Assembly (NCBI RefSeq): GCF_001517085.1
Contig: NZ_LRAC01000037.1
Span: forward strand, 1-64,000
Length of the DNA stretch: 64,000 nt
Reading direction: 5' to 3'
From: Paenibacillus sp. DMB5
Lineage (GTDB): Bacteria; Bacillota; Bacilli; Paenibacillales; Paenibacillaceae
The notes beneath the pieces were generated by a model. It searched no databases. It was not told the origin of the DNA and worked only from the letters and a program-made list of their open reading frames with translations. Below are positions 44,547 through 53,963 of this stretch, in pieces. Numbering within the stretch: the first letter of the stretch is position 1; every line of letters starts with the position of its first letter. Position numbers and translations under genes: made by a program.

Positions 44547-44627
44547 GCATAGATGAAAAGAACCCAGGCTCTCATCCTTTTTGGGAACAAGCGCTTGGGT
44601 TCATTTGAGTCCAGCAAAAAGCAATGC

Positions 44628-45716
44628 TTATTCAGCACTATCAAGCATACGCAACAGCACATCCCGCAAATGTCCCAGATCACCCTCTGCATTACTGAGC
44701 AGAATAACCGCTGTCCCCTTGGACATATCCCGCCAAATTTCCGAGGAGAAGCCATTAATCGCCCCGTTATGTGTGTATATCGTTCCAGTCGAGCCGGGAA
44801 TTGCCCAGCCTAATGCGTATTCATTAAGCTCCGGTGTGCGCATCGCTTCCCATGAGGCCTTGCTTAGGATGGTCCCGTTCTCAAGCCCCATAAGCCATTT
44901 ATAAAGATCTCCTACAGTAGAATAGATACCCCCAGCTGAATAAGGCACGGTCATATCGATCGGCTGGGCGACCTGAGAGACTTCAGGAGTAAGAAGGGAA
45001 TACCCGGTTGCAGTATCTGTAGAGATGCTGTCTTTAGCTAAATAACCTGATCTGTTCATACCCAGCGGTATAAAAATATGCTCCTGCAAATAATCGCTGT
45101 ATGACTGCCCGCTGACCTGTTCAATTACTGCTCCCAGCAGCACGTAACCAGAGTTACTGTAGGCGAACCGGCTGCCCGGTTCAAACTCTAATGAGAGGTC
45201 TTTAAATTTGGCAATCAGTTCGTCAACGCTTACTTTGACATTCAGCTCATTTAGAAAATCCGGTAAACGGGTATATTCGGGGGTTCCTGACGTATGGGTT
45301 AGTAAATGGCGGAGTGTAACTTCATGCTGAGGATAATCTTTAATGTATGTATCTACGGTGTCGTCAACGCTGAGCTTTCCGGCCTCCTGGAGCTGTAAAA
45401 TAGCTGCGGCGGTAAAGGCTTTGGTAAGTGAACCGATCTTGTGAATCGTATCAGGTCCATTAGGCAGGTTATTCGCATAGTCCGCCATGTTATAGCCTTT
45501 GGAAACAATGACCTTGTTATCTTTGACAAGCAGCACAGAGCCCGAAAAGTTCTTGGACATGTACTGATCAAGCTTTGCTTCAAAAGCCTCTTCGTGAACT
45601 TCTTCTTTCACTGGCGGCGGTGTACTATCATTAACTTTGGTGACGCTATTGTCTGAACAGGAAACCAGGACAAGGGTTAAACTGAGGGTTGCAGCATATT
45701 TTAAAAATTTCAACAA
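44628..45716 (-). CDS. Beta-lactamase-type serine hydrolase lipoprotein
   Basis: A 362-residue class C beta-lactamase/DD-peptidase-like hydrolase. LVLVSCSD near residue 20 is a lipobox, so it is anchored outside the membrane. SLTK (SxxK, about 97-100) and YSN (YxN) form the active site, and HNG replaces the usual KTG. It likely acts on peptidoglycan peptides or esters; beta-lactam resistance is not implied. Single gene. Confidence 0.88.
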   Translation of the reverse strand: MLKFLKYAATLSLTLVLVSCSDNSVTKVNDSTPPPVKEEVHEEAFEAKLDQYMSKNFSGSVLLVKDNKVIVSKGYNMADYANNLPNGPDTIHKIGSLTKAFTAAAILQLQEAGKLSVDDTVDTYIKDYPQHEVTLRHLLTHTSGTPEYTRLPDFLNELNVKVSVDELIAKFKDLSLEFEPGSRFAYSNSGYVLLGAVIEQVSGQSYSDYLQEHIFIPLGMNRSGYLAKDSISTDTATGYSLLTPEVSQVAQPIDMTVPYSAGGIYSTVGDLYKWLMGLENGTILSKASWEAMRTPELNEYALGWAIPGSTGTIYTHNGAINGFSSEIWRDMSKGTAVILLSNAEGDLGHLRDVLLRMLDSAE

Positions 45717-45830
45717 ACTAAGTCCCCTCCTCTGTAAAATAACACTGCTCTATTTCCACAAAAAGCCATACGTTATCTTGAAAATAATGTTCCATATCTT
45801 TCAATTAATTCCCTGTATTCCCTTATTAAA

Positions 45831-45862
45831 AAGAAAAGCAACTTATCCGAAGACAAGCTGCT
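45831..45862 (-). terminator. UUCG-loop terminator
   Basis: On the minus strand AAGCAGCTTGTC-TTCG-GATAAGTTGCTT is followed by TTCTTTTT. It lies between the hypothetical gene at 45880 and the serine hydrolase. Nearly the same hairpin occurs at 51829. Confidence 0.8.
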
Positions 45863-45879
45863 TTCATGTATTATTCCAG

Positions 45880-46263
45880 CTATGGCTTAATATCTACTTT
45901 TGTTGCATACCAGTTACCGGATTTCAATTTTAGTGTTAAGTTTACAGGTTCCCTAAAAGCAAGAGCATTATTTTCATATTCTTGAGTTACATATACTTTG
46001 GATACCAAAAAGAAATGTAGCGGAAACACAAAGCCGATATGATGTGAGCCTACACTATATTCAAAGTTATCTGCGGTCATTCCACGTTCGGCCGGATTCA
46101 TATGTTCATACGCTGAACGGCTCATGTATTTCATATTGGGATCCCGCTTCATGCTTTCTTTTAAAATCATTTTAGTATCCTGCGCAATCCATACACCAAA
46201 TATGATATATACAATAACAAACAAAAGAACAAATAATAGTGCTAACTTTCTTTTATTTCTCAT
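45880..46263 (-). CDS. Hypothetical membrane-anchored protein
   Basis: A 127-residue protein with one N-terminal membrane helix (LALLFVLLFVIVYIIFGVWI) and a small extracytoplasmic domain ending LKLKSGNWYATKVDIKP. I do not recognise the family. The gene is AT-rich compared with its neighbours, as is the next one, suggesting a shared foreign origin. Confidence 0.6.
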   Translation of the reverse strand: MRNKRKLALLFVLLFVIVYIIFGVWIAQDTKMILKESMKRDPNMKYMSRSAYEHMNPAERGMTADNFEYSVGSHHIGFVFPLHFFLVSKVYVTQEYENNALAFREPVNLTLKLKSGNWYATKVDIKP

Positions 46264-46289
46264 TTTTTAATTTGTCCCTCACTTAGCAT

Positions 46290-46329
46290 AAAATATAAAA
46301 CAATGGTACAATCACTAGATTGTACCATT
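46290..46329 (-). terminator. Terminator after amidase-domain gene
   Basis: AATGGTACAATC pairs exactly with GATTGTACCATT across ACTA; on the minus strand TTTTATATTTT follows. Confidence 0.75.
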
Positions 46330-46344
46330 AAAAATATTACTTAT

Positions 46345-47556
46345 CTACAAAATATGTGTGAAGTATGGGATTACACTCCCCGCTGTATTGATGATATAGA
46401 AGTCCCAGGTAACATTTTTCCGATTGGTAGTGTGATATGAAACCAGCGGTGAAGATGGTGTGTCCCGGTTCGTGATTACCGCTGTATGGTTCATGGTATA
46501 GTCAGAACCTTTATCGTAAGAAATGATATCGCCTTCGTATAAATATTCTGGTCCCGGCTTCCCATAGCCATGAATTGTATCTGTGCTTCTAATCAATTTA
46601 AAAAAGGAATCTGCTTGAACCCATGGTACGGCGTAAAGCCATTGGCCTGCTGCTCCGGTGTTCATCCACCAATTAGGCATCCCTTCATAAGGTTCTACTA
46701 TTTTTTGTTTGGGAATCCCCCCGGCATTAAGGACTTGAGACGCAAAGTTTGTGCAATCATTTTCGAAAGTCCAATATTGTGTATTGTTATTGATAGCGTA
46801 AGTTAGTGCGTAAGCTTTTGATTGTGTCCTATTAAATGTATAAGTAGCAGCAGGTGAAACTATAGAATCTGTTGTGGAACCTAAGCGGTTTGAAAACTCT
46901 TCACGCATTATATCTATGCCTGCTTTTTTTGAATAAGATTGCTCCTGTGCTTTCTGCGCAATTTCATTATTTTTTGTTGCATACTTTTCAAGGTTGTTCA
47001 TTGCTTTTTTGACCAACTCATCTCCTGTTATCGCACTTTTTGGAAATGTTGATTTAGTAACCACTTGATTTTCATCAGAAACAGTAATCGTTACAATATC
47101 TTTTAATGCAGTATCTTCATCAGAACCTTCCCAAATAATTGTCTGTGTCAATTCACCTGTAATAATGGTGTTATTTTCTATGTTCTCACTCGATGTCTGC
47201 TTAAAATCCATATTAAAGTCCTTCAGCACTCGCCCTGTTGTCTCCTCCATTACCCTAATAATGTTTAGTGCCTCATCATAAAGATAATCTAATTCCGGGG
47301 AAGCCACTGCTTGTTCAGAAAAAGCAGTTCCTTTTGCACTAATATTCTTGAAATTTTCTATTTTATCTTCACGAGAGTTTAACAGATTTGTTACTATGCC
47401 TTCTGTTGTGGTAAGTGAACTTTCGGCTTTCACAGTGCCTCCAACATATAAGGGAAGAAGAGAAGTGACAAGAATTCCTGTTAACAATACTTTTTTAGCA
47501 CCCAAAATATTACCTCTTTTCTGTTTTTTTGGAATATTAATACTATTAATATCCAC
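46345..47556 (-). CDS. Secreted amidase-domain (Amidase_6) protein
   Basis: A 403-residue exported protein with a signal peptide (ILVTSLLPLYVGGTVKAES). The C-terminal 160 residues match the putative amidase domain with NDCTNFASQ (likely nucleophile Cys) and a later MNHTAVI His. The middle region is lysine- and glutamate-rich. Family members are secreted by Bacilli and are thought to cut peptide or amide bonds in cell wall or proteins. The DNA is clearly more AT-rich than in surrounding enzyme genes, which fits recent transfer. Confidence 0.78.
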   Translation of the reverse strand: MDINSINIPKKQKRGNILGAKKVLLTGILVTSLLPLYVGGTVKAESSLTTTEGIVTNLLNSREDKIENFKNISAKGTAFSEQAVASPELDYLYDEALNIIRVMEETTGRVLKDFNMDFKQTSSENIENNTIITGELTQTIIWEGSDEDTALKDIVTITVSDENQVVTKSTFPKSAITGDELVKKAMNNLEKYATKNNEIAQKAQEQSYSKKAGIDIMREEFSNRLGSTTDSIVSPAATYTFNRTQSKAYALTYAINNNTQYWTFENDCTNFASQVLNAGGIPKQKIVEPYEGMPNWWMNTGAAGQWLYAVPWVQADSFFKLIRSTDTIHGYGKPGPEYLYEGDIISYDKGSDYTMNHTAVITNRDTPSSPLVSYHTTNRKNVTWDFYIINTAGSVIPYFTHIL

Positions 47557-47649
47557 TTTTTGTATATTATCAAAATAACCCTTCTGAATAAATAGGGCTT
47601 TTTAACTGTTAATTTTTAGCATAGGTATAAATATTTAGTGCAAAAGGTA

Positions 47650-47685
47650 CGCAAAAGAGCAACTTATCATCAGATAAGTTGCTCT
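47650..47685 (-). terminator. Terminator after GH94 gene
   Basis: AGAGCAACTTATC pairs with GATAAGTTGCTCT across ATCA; minus-strand TTTTGCG follows. It lies 62 bp after the GH94 stop. Confidence 0.65.
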
Positions 47686-47747
47686 ACCGATTTGGAAGAA
47701 GACTTGCTTTCCCTCTCCTTTTCCACTTCTTCTTATTGTTTATGCAT

Positions 47748-50125
47748 CTACTGCGGAAGTTTAACAATTACCTTATATTCCCCGCCAGCTTCCAGCCCTT
47801 TTAGGACACCATCCCGGACAAGCTCACCGTCCAGATAAACCTCTGCAGCCGTAACTCCGGCTTCACGCTTCATTTCAACATGCAGCTGTGCGCCTCTGAA
47901 GGTGCGTTTTACCACAGCCTTATTCCAATCCGAAGGCAACTGCGGCCGCACCTGCAGCCCTTCACGGTTACCCTGCAATCCGAACAGGCCGTCTATCAGA
48001 CAGCGGTATACCCACGGCACGGTTCCTGTATTAAAAAGATGGCTGGAGCGTCCGGCCGTCTTCGGAAACTGTCTGTAAGCTCCGCGGTAATAGTTCGGAA
48101 TAAAGACCGGCAGCTGGCCCCGCTGGATAATGTCCTCGATGTCGGGTCCCGGAAGCATTTTACGCAGCAGCCGGTAGGCATCATCCTGCTCGCCCACTGC
48201 ATATAAGCCATAAATATAGAACGCTGCGGCGTGATTATAGACCGCCCCGTTCTCGGCTGTCCCCGGATGCTTTTGTGTTACCCTGCCCACATCTTCTCGC
48301 ATAGCGGTGTAGGAGGGTGCCAGCTTTTCCACACCATACGGGGTTTCCAGCTGTTCCCTGACCGATCTCATCAGCTTCTCCCGTTTCTCCTCATCGGCCG
48401 CACCGCTGAGCAGCGCCCAGCCCTGCGGATTAATGAAGATCCGTCCTTCCTTATCCTCGCTGATGCCAAACACTACATTGTCGTCGGTGATTCCCCGCGC
48501 ATACCACTCGCCGTCCCAGAAATACTGATTGACAACAGCATTCGTCTCATCCGCTGCCAGGCGGAATGCCATCCCGTTCTCCGGCCGCCGCTGTGTTCAC
48601 AAATATCTGCCCAGATCATAAAAGCATACGCCGTCGCTATCGTCAGCCATCCGGATACGCCTGCGCCCTTATAGCCGACCATATTCATCGGGTCACACCA
48701 GTCGCCCTGATTAATATAATTCAGGCCTCTCCCGTCCCGCTCATGGATCAGCCAGTGCATCGCCCGGTCGATGTGCTCGAAGACAGAACCGGTTTCCTCT
48801 CCGCCCGAGTAAGGAACCTGCTCCTCCAGAATGGTGTAATCATCCGTCTCCTCCAGATAGGTAATGAGGCAGATCGGCAGCCAGACGCAGTGATCTGTAT
48901 GTGGAACCTGGTTGATATATTTCAGTTCAGCCGCTTCGTGCAAAATAATGCCGTCCGGCATGGCTCCGTTTACATTTTGCTGGCTCAAGGCTGTCAGGAA
49001 GGCCTCCCTTGCCATGTGCGGCTTAATATAACTCATGCCCATATTATCCTGCAGATAATTCCGGGTCTGGGGATCTGTCGTCAGGCGGTTCGTCTGGCCG
49101 TGGTAGTACATCTGCCGGGGCAGCCAGTGATTAACCAGATTATCAAGATCCGCATCCGGAGTAGATATTTCGATACAGCCTCTGCCTTCCCGGATGTATT
49201 CCGCATACTCCTGCTCAGCGAGCACAAATCCGTCTTCCCCGGCTGCATTGGTAGTTAGGAACAGCCGCTGACGAATATCGGCAATCTCCTGCTCATCATG
49301 AGCGGGCCCAAACACGAAACGGTATTCCCGTTCTTCGCCCGGAGCAAGGCCGATGCTGTACTGAAGAACGCCTACGGGCGTTTCATAGCGCGCTTCCCCG
49401 TTGGCCAGCAGTCCGCTTTTGAGTGCTGACGGTGAGCCGATCCCTCCCTCTCCTTCAAAGGCTTCCTGGTTAACCTCCCAGGCCAGCGGCGCTTGATCGG
49501 CTAAAAGGAACGTCTTATCCTTCAGGAGTTTGATCTTGGCATAGTCCTGATATTTCTGGTAAGGTGTGACGGCTGTAGCTACGATCCCCTGCAGAGCTTC
49601 CTTATACTCACCGGACTGGTTCATCCAGGACATATACCCGATGGTGAAATAGGGATAGATGCTAATTTTACGGGCAGCGGAGGACAGATTGGTCACCTTC
49701 ACCCGCCACAGCTCCATCGGCTCATTTTTGGGCAGGCTCAGCGTCATCTCGATAGCAATGCCGTTACGCTCTATTTTCCAGACAATATTATGTTTACCTA
49801 CAGCAAAGGTATAGTGATCGGGAGGCATGCGGACAGGCTCGTACGGAGCAGAGAACAGCTCACCGCTCTCCTCATCCTTCACATAGACAAACCGGCCGGG
49901 ATGATGGGCATAGTAAGGTTGCTCCGGCTGCATAAAGGTCTTGGCCTCCAGATTCGGGGCATATGAATACTTCGCCGGCTCCGGCTGCATAAATTGGGCT
50001 ACCGCATACCCCCGGCAGTTCATATGGATCATCATTTGCTCATTCCACAGAAAGCCCGAAGCCTTCGGCAGAATCGTCGGACTCGACAGCTCATAATACT
50101 CATTATCTTCAGATGCTCTTATCAT
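47748..50125 (-). pseudogene. GH94 glycoside phosphorylase, single-base frameshift
   Basis: About 792 residues if repaired, the normal GH94 length. These enzymes split beta-glucosidic oligosaccharides with phosphate, giving a sugar 1-phosphate. The N-terminal sandwich (about 1-270) has GFLWNEQMM. The alpha/alpha barrel has QNYLQDNMGMSYIKPHMAREA-like helices and INQGDWCDPMNMVG with the general acid Asp. The frame breaks at 48581-48582: one G more in the GG run joins CEHSGGR to [14 protein letters not shown]. Cytoplasmic. Substrate (cellobiose, cellodextrin or another) is not decided. Confidence 0.85.
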
Positions 50126-50271
50126 TTGCTTGCCTCACTTTCCAGGATTCTCGTACTTGATAGATCTTGTCTATATTCAAGAATACGCTCTCATAGGTTG
50201 CAGGGCAAGTCTATGAAATTTGATCAAAATTATCATTTGAAATAAATAGTAGACCTTATTGGCAAAATTTA

Positions 50272-51146
50272 TCAATATTTATTTATGATAAGTTTATTGA
50301 ATATATCGAGTTTTTCGTAACATTCATTTATTTCTGCCGTCACATCATCTGCGCTTCTTATATTCTCGGCAGAGATGAAACACTGATTAACAAAAGCTCC
50401 GGGATAATCATCCCACATCGAGCTCTTCTGCCTGTCCCCGACCAACTTTTTTAGAGTAAGCTCCTGTTGTGGATCGGTAGACTCTTTTGGAAAGTTTAAA
50501 AGGAAACTGCCTACTTCCACATTCAGATCTTTTAAATCACGAATAACTTCGTATAATTGCTGTAATAGAACGTCCTCATCTTTTTCCATATCCAGATCGG
50601 TAAAAACAGTAATATTGACTGCTATTTTTTCAAGGAACTCTTTACTTCTCTGTTCATCGAATTGCTGTAAATTGTATCTCCTCTTCCGTTCCTTAGTCTC
50701 TATACTATAACCATCATAATTTCCTTCTATATAAAAATGCGTTTCATACAAATCTTTTTGCAAAGCATGGTTTAGGGCTTCGTTAATTACGTAGTTATCG
50801 CTAAATTCCATTTCTTTCGGGGCAAGATACACTTCGACCAAAAAAGATCGTTCCGGGGAACTGACAGGATGAGCCCGCAGATTAACTCTTTGATCAACGT
50901 TAAGATATGTCACAGTATCCTCATCGACAGTAATCTCCTCACCATACTTTTCGCTTAGCACATGTTCAACTGACGAAACAACCTTCTTTTCGCTATAAGT
51001 GATCTGATTAATCAGTTGATCTAATGCTAGTAACAGGAAGGGTCCAAACCAGATAAGCAGTCCCAGAATTAATAGCGCAACTATACTGCGCTCAAAAACT
51101 TTCTTTTTCAGGAGTTCACCTTCTCTATAGTATTGTTTTTATTCAT
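50272..51146 (-). pseudogene. Hypothetical membrane-anchored protein with frameshift at codon 12
   Basis: As sequenced, only a 229-residue frame from a GTG at 50961 is open after a start. Upstream the same frame stays open and encodes KKKVFERSIVALLILGLL and LIWFGPFLLLALDQLINQ, a basic segment and membrane helix. A perfect start (GGAGGGG, six bases, ATG at 51146) lies in the neighbouring frame and reaches a TGA after 12 codons (MNKNNTIEKVNS). One missing C at 51111-51112 joins the two. The repaired protein is about 290 residues: one N-terminal helix and an acidic domain. No family recognised. Confidence 0.65.
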
Positions 51147-51273
51147 AGATTTCCCCTCCAAATCTCTCATGATCCGAATAGTATCATAGAACCAATATGT
51201 ACTTTGTCGAACTGTGTATTACCCATTCGAAGGTTAACTGCAGAAGCGCTCCTAAAACTCGGATTGCATCTCA

Positions 51274-51708
51274 TTACTTTGTTATTCTCATTGCCCATAA
51301 CACAACTATTAGGATTATTTGTATAAGCGAAACAACTAAAGGAAAATAAAATAATAAAGAAATCTGACCGTAATCGATGTCCATATTATTAAAATGATTC
51401 AGGTCAACAAAACCCGCTACAGCTTCTTTGTTAGTTTGCATCTGTCCTAGATAATGCAGGATAAAAAAGCTAGGTAAAGTACTGGCACTAACCCACAACA
51501 AATAGTACCTGAGCTTATTAGCTTGTAAAGACATTGCGCAGGTTGTGCACAATAGAATAATTGGACTGAAATAAGCAATCCATGCGCTCTTTAATGCCAC
51601 CGTTTCATTCAATCCTATTTCTAAAAAGCAAATAACGATGAAGTGAAATAATACAACTAATCCGACATGAACTAAGATTCTCAATTTTAGATTTGCTTTG
51701 ATCAGCAA
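51274..51708 (-). CDS. Hypothetical four-helix membrane protein
   Basis: A 144-residue protein with four probable membrane helices (about 8-28, 42-60, 65-88 and 115-140). No family recognised. It is AT-rich and lies 128 bp upstream of the previous membrane protein in the same direction, so the two may be one unit. Confidence 0.6.
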   Translation of the reverse strand: MLIKANLKLRILVHVGLVVLFHFIVICFLEIGLNETVALKSAWIAYFSPIILLCTTCAMSLQANKLRYYLLWVSASTLPSFFILHYLGQMQTNKEAVAGFVDLNHFNNMDIDYGQISLLFYFPLVVSLIQIILIVVLWAMRITK

Positions 51709-51828
51709 GATATCACCACTCTATAGTAAAGTGATTGCCACTTCATTCTGTTCCCTCTACATTTTATCGGATTAATTTCCTAATTTATGTATTATGTCTC
51801 TAATTTCGGATATTGTACTCTTAAAAAT

Positions 51829-51860
51829 CAAAAACGACTCATCCGAAGACAAGCCGTTTA
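51829..51860 (-). terminator. UUCG-loop terminator after siderophore permease
   Basis: On the minus strand AAACGGCTTGTC-TTCG-GATGAGTCGTTTTT forms a stem with a stable tetraloop and U-run. The stop of the permease gene lies inside its 5' arm. Confidence 0.75.
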
Positions 51861-52919
51861 AGCTTTATTTTTCAACAATGATTTCCGTAATAAAAACAGA
51901 AAAAAAGGTGCCCCCAGCAGCGTAGTAACCGCCCCCACCGGCAGGCTGGTCTGATGATTCTCCATGCCCGGAAAGGGCAGCCTGAGCGTGATGCTTTGTC
52001 CGATCCAATCTGAAGCCAGTAATAACAAGGCTGATAGCAGAGCGCTGGCCGGAAATAGCGCCAACGGCTTTCGTCCTGTAAGCAGTGAAGCAATATGCGG
52101 TCCTATGAGTCCAATAAAGCTTATAGCTCCTACTACGGAAACCGTAGCTGCCGTCAACCCCGAGGCGATGATCAGCAGCATTACCCTGGACCTGTTTACG
52201 TTAAGGCCCAATCCGGTGGCGGTAGCATCCCCCAATTGCAGCAACTCCGCTTTTTTCGCATACATCATGGACAGCAGCAGGCCGAGGATCGTCCATGGCC
52301 AGAGCAAGGTCCAGCTGGACCAGCTTCGTCCATTCAGGGAACCAAACGTCCATAAGAAAATGGTGGACAAGCCTTGCTGACCCTGTAAAAGAAATAGCGA
52401 GGTCGCCGACTGTAGTATAGCTGTCACAATCAGGCCGATCAGCGCAAGCCTTGTCCTATTGCCGGCATGTCCGGCATTGAGTGTAACTACCAATAACACT
52501 GCCCCCAGTCCCCCTATTAAGGCGACAATAGTTAGCGGTACACCCTTGACCAGAGGTTCAGCAGCAAAATTAAGCCAGAGCACAGCCGACAATACAGCCC
52601 CGGAGGATGCACCTACAAGGCCGGGCTCCACAAGCGGATTGCGCATGACAACCTGGAGGATGGCCCCGGCAGTGCCCAGCATCAATCCGGCGGCAACAGC
52701 AATTAACGCACGGGGCAATCTTAAATTCCAGACGATATAACGAAGGTCCTCATCGCTGCCGTGGTGAAACAAAGCCTGCACGACTTGCTCAGGCGTCAGT
52801 GTAGCTTTACCAAGTCCAATATGCAGGACGAACATCACGGAGATGCCCAGCAGAAGACAAAAAAAGGTGCCTTTTATTCTCAGTCTTCGAGCCCCTGCCT
52901 TCCCCCCTTTCTTAATCAT
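51858..52919 (-). CDS. Iron-siderophore ABC permease (FecCD family)
   Basis: A 353-residue permease with about nine membrane helices in the FecCD/BtuC pattern, for example WNLRLPRALIAVAAGLMLG, GATATGLGLNVNRSR and FIGLIGPHIASLLTG. It forms a heterodimer with the permease encoded just upstream, whose stop it overlaps by 8 bp. AGGAGGAGG lies before the ATG. Third gene of the importer operon. Confidence 0.92.
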   Translation of the reverse strand: MIKKGGKAGARRLRIKGTFFCLLLGISVMFVLHIGLGKATLTPEQVVQALFHHGSDEDLRYIVWNLRLPRALIAVAAGLMLGTAGAILQVVMRNPLVEPGLVGASSGAVLSAVLWLNFAAEPLVKGVPLTIVALIGGLGAVLLVVTLNAGHAGNRTRLALIGLIVTAILQSATSLFLLQGQQGLSTIFLWTFGSLNGRSWSSWTLLWPWTILGLLLSMMYAKKAELLQLGDATATGLGLNVNRSRVMLLIIASGLTAATVSVVGAISFIGLIGPHIASLLTGRKPLALFPASALLSALLLLASDWIGQSITLRLPFPGMENHQTSLPVGAVTTLLGAPFFLFLLRKSLLKNKA

Positions 52920-53943
52920 TGCTACCTCCTCCTTGACGCTTCAAAAAAAGCAGCAGGAACACACCCCCGCCGAGCAGTGTCGTCCACACCCCGACGGGAA
53001 TTTCCATGGGATAAAACAACAGCCGCGCAACCGTATCTGCCGTGACTAACAAAACGCCACCCGCCAACACCGCTAACGGCAGGATCTGACATATATCCGC
53101 TGTCCCCAGCAAGGTACGGATGATATGCGGCGCAATCAGGGCAATATACCCGATCGGACCGCATTGGGCAACCGTTATGGCTACCAATCCCGTACATACC
53201 CCCAGCACAAGAACCCGTACACGGAGCACCTTAATCCCTAGACCAGCGGCTGCTTCATCCCCTAATTGCAGTAAATTTAGCGTGCGGGCAAACATAAAAG
53301 CAACAGGGAGTGCGATAAGGGCCCAAGGCAGAATAGGCAGGATATGATCCCAGCTGCGGTTAGCCAGCGAACCAAGCAGATAGGTGTAGAGCAGGTTCAC
53401 ATCATTACTCGTCGCCAGTGCGATCAGAACAATGAGCAATCCATTCAGAATAGCAGACACAGACATGCCGATTAAAAGCATACCTGCCGCCCCCCGGCTC
53501 CCTCTTGCCGATAACACGACACATAATCCGCCGAGCAGGCCTCCAATTAGGGTGATTACCGGATGCAGAATGACTGCAACCGGCAAATGCAGCACGGTAA
53601 CAGCAGCCATGGCAAGCGAGGCTCCCGATGAAACACCCAGAATCTCAGGTCCTGCCAGCTTGTTATTCATTGCAGCCTGCATAAGTGTGCCTGCAGCGCC
53701 AAGCATCATCCCGACAAGCAGACCCAGCAGCACACGGGGAATTCTCATCTCCCAGACAACGGTATTCTGCAGATCAGTGCCTGTCCGCTGAAAAATAATG
53801 CCGCCCAGCTCCTGCAACGGGATCTCCGGTGACCCCGAGCTAATATTGAAGATGGTTACCCCTGCAAGCAGCGAGCACAAGATGACTGCCGGAAAAATAA
53901 AACCTCTCCTACCCGTCCTGCTGATCTGCGGTTCCGTTTGCAT
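52912..53943 (-). CDS. Iron-siderophore ABC permease (FecCD family)
   Basis: A 343-residue FecCD permease with VWEMRIPRVLLGLLVGMMLG, LGDEAAAGLGIKVLRVR and GYIALIAPHIIRTLLG. Starts at ATG 53943 behind AGGAGAAGG, 20 bp after the binding protein. It overlaps the second permease by 8 bp, so they are translated together. Together they form the inner-membrane channel for a ferric siderophore or similar chelate. Confidence 0.92.
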   Translation of the reverse strand: MQTEPQISRTGRRGFIFPAVILCSLLAGVTIFNISSGSPEIPLQELGGIIFQRTGTDLQNTVVWEMRIPRVLLGLLVGMMLGAAGTLMQAAMNNKLAGPEILGVSSGASLAMAAVTVLHLPVAVILHPVITLIGGLLGGLCVVLSARGSRGAAGMLLIGMSVSAILNGLLIVLIALATSNDVNLLYTYLLGSLANRSWDHILPILPWALIALPVAFMFARTLNLLQLGDEAAAGLGIKVLRVRVLVLGVCTGLVAITVAQCGPIGYIALIAPHIIRTLLGTADICQILPLAVLAGGVLLVTADTVARLLFYPMEIPVGVWTTLLGGGVFLLLFLKRQGGGSND

Positions 53944-53963
53944 CCGAATTCACCTTCTCCTGT

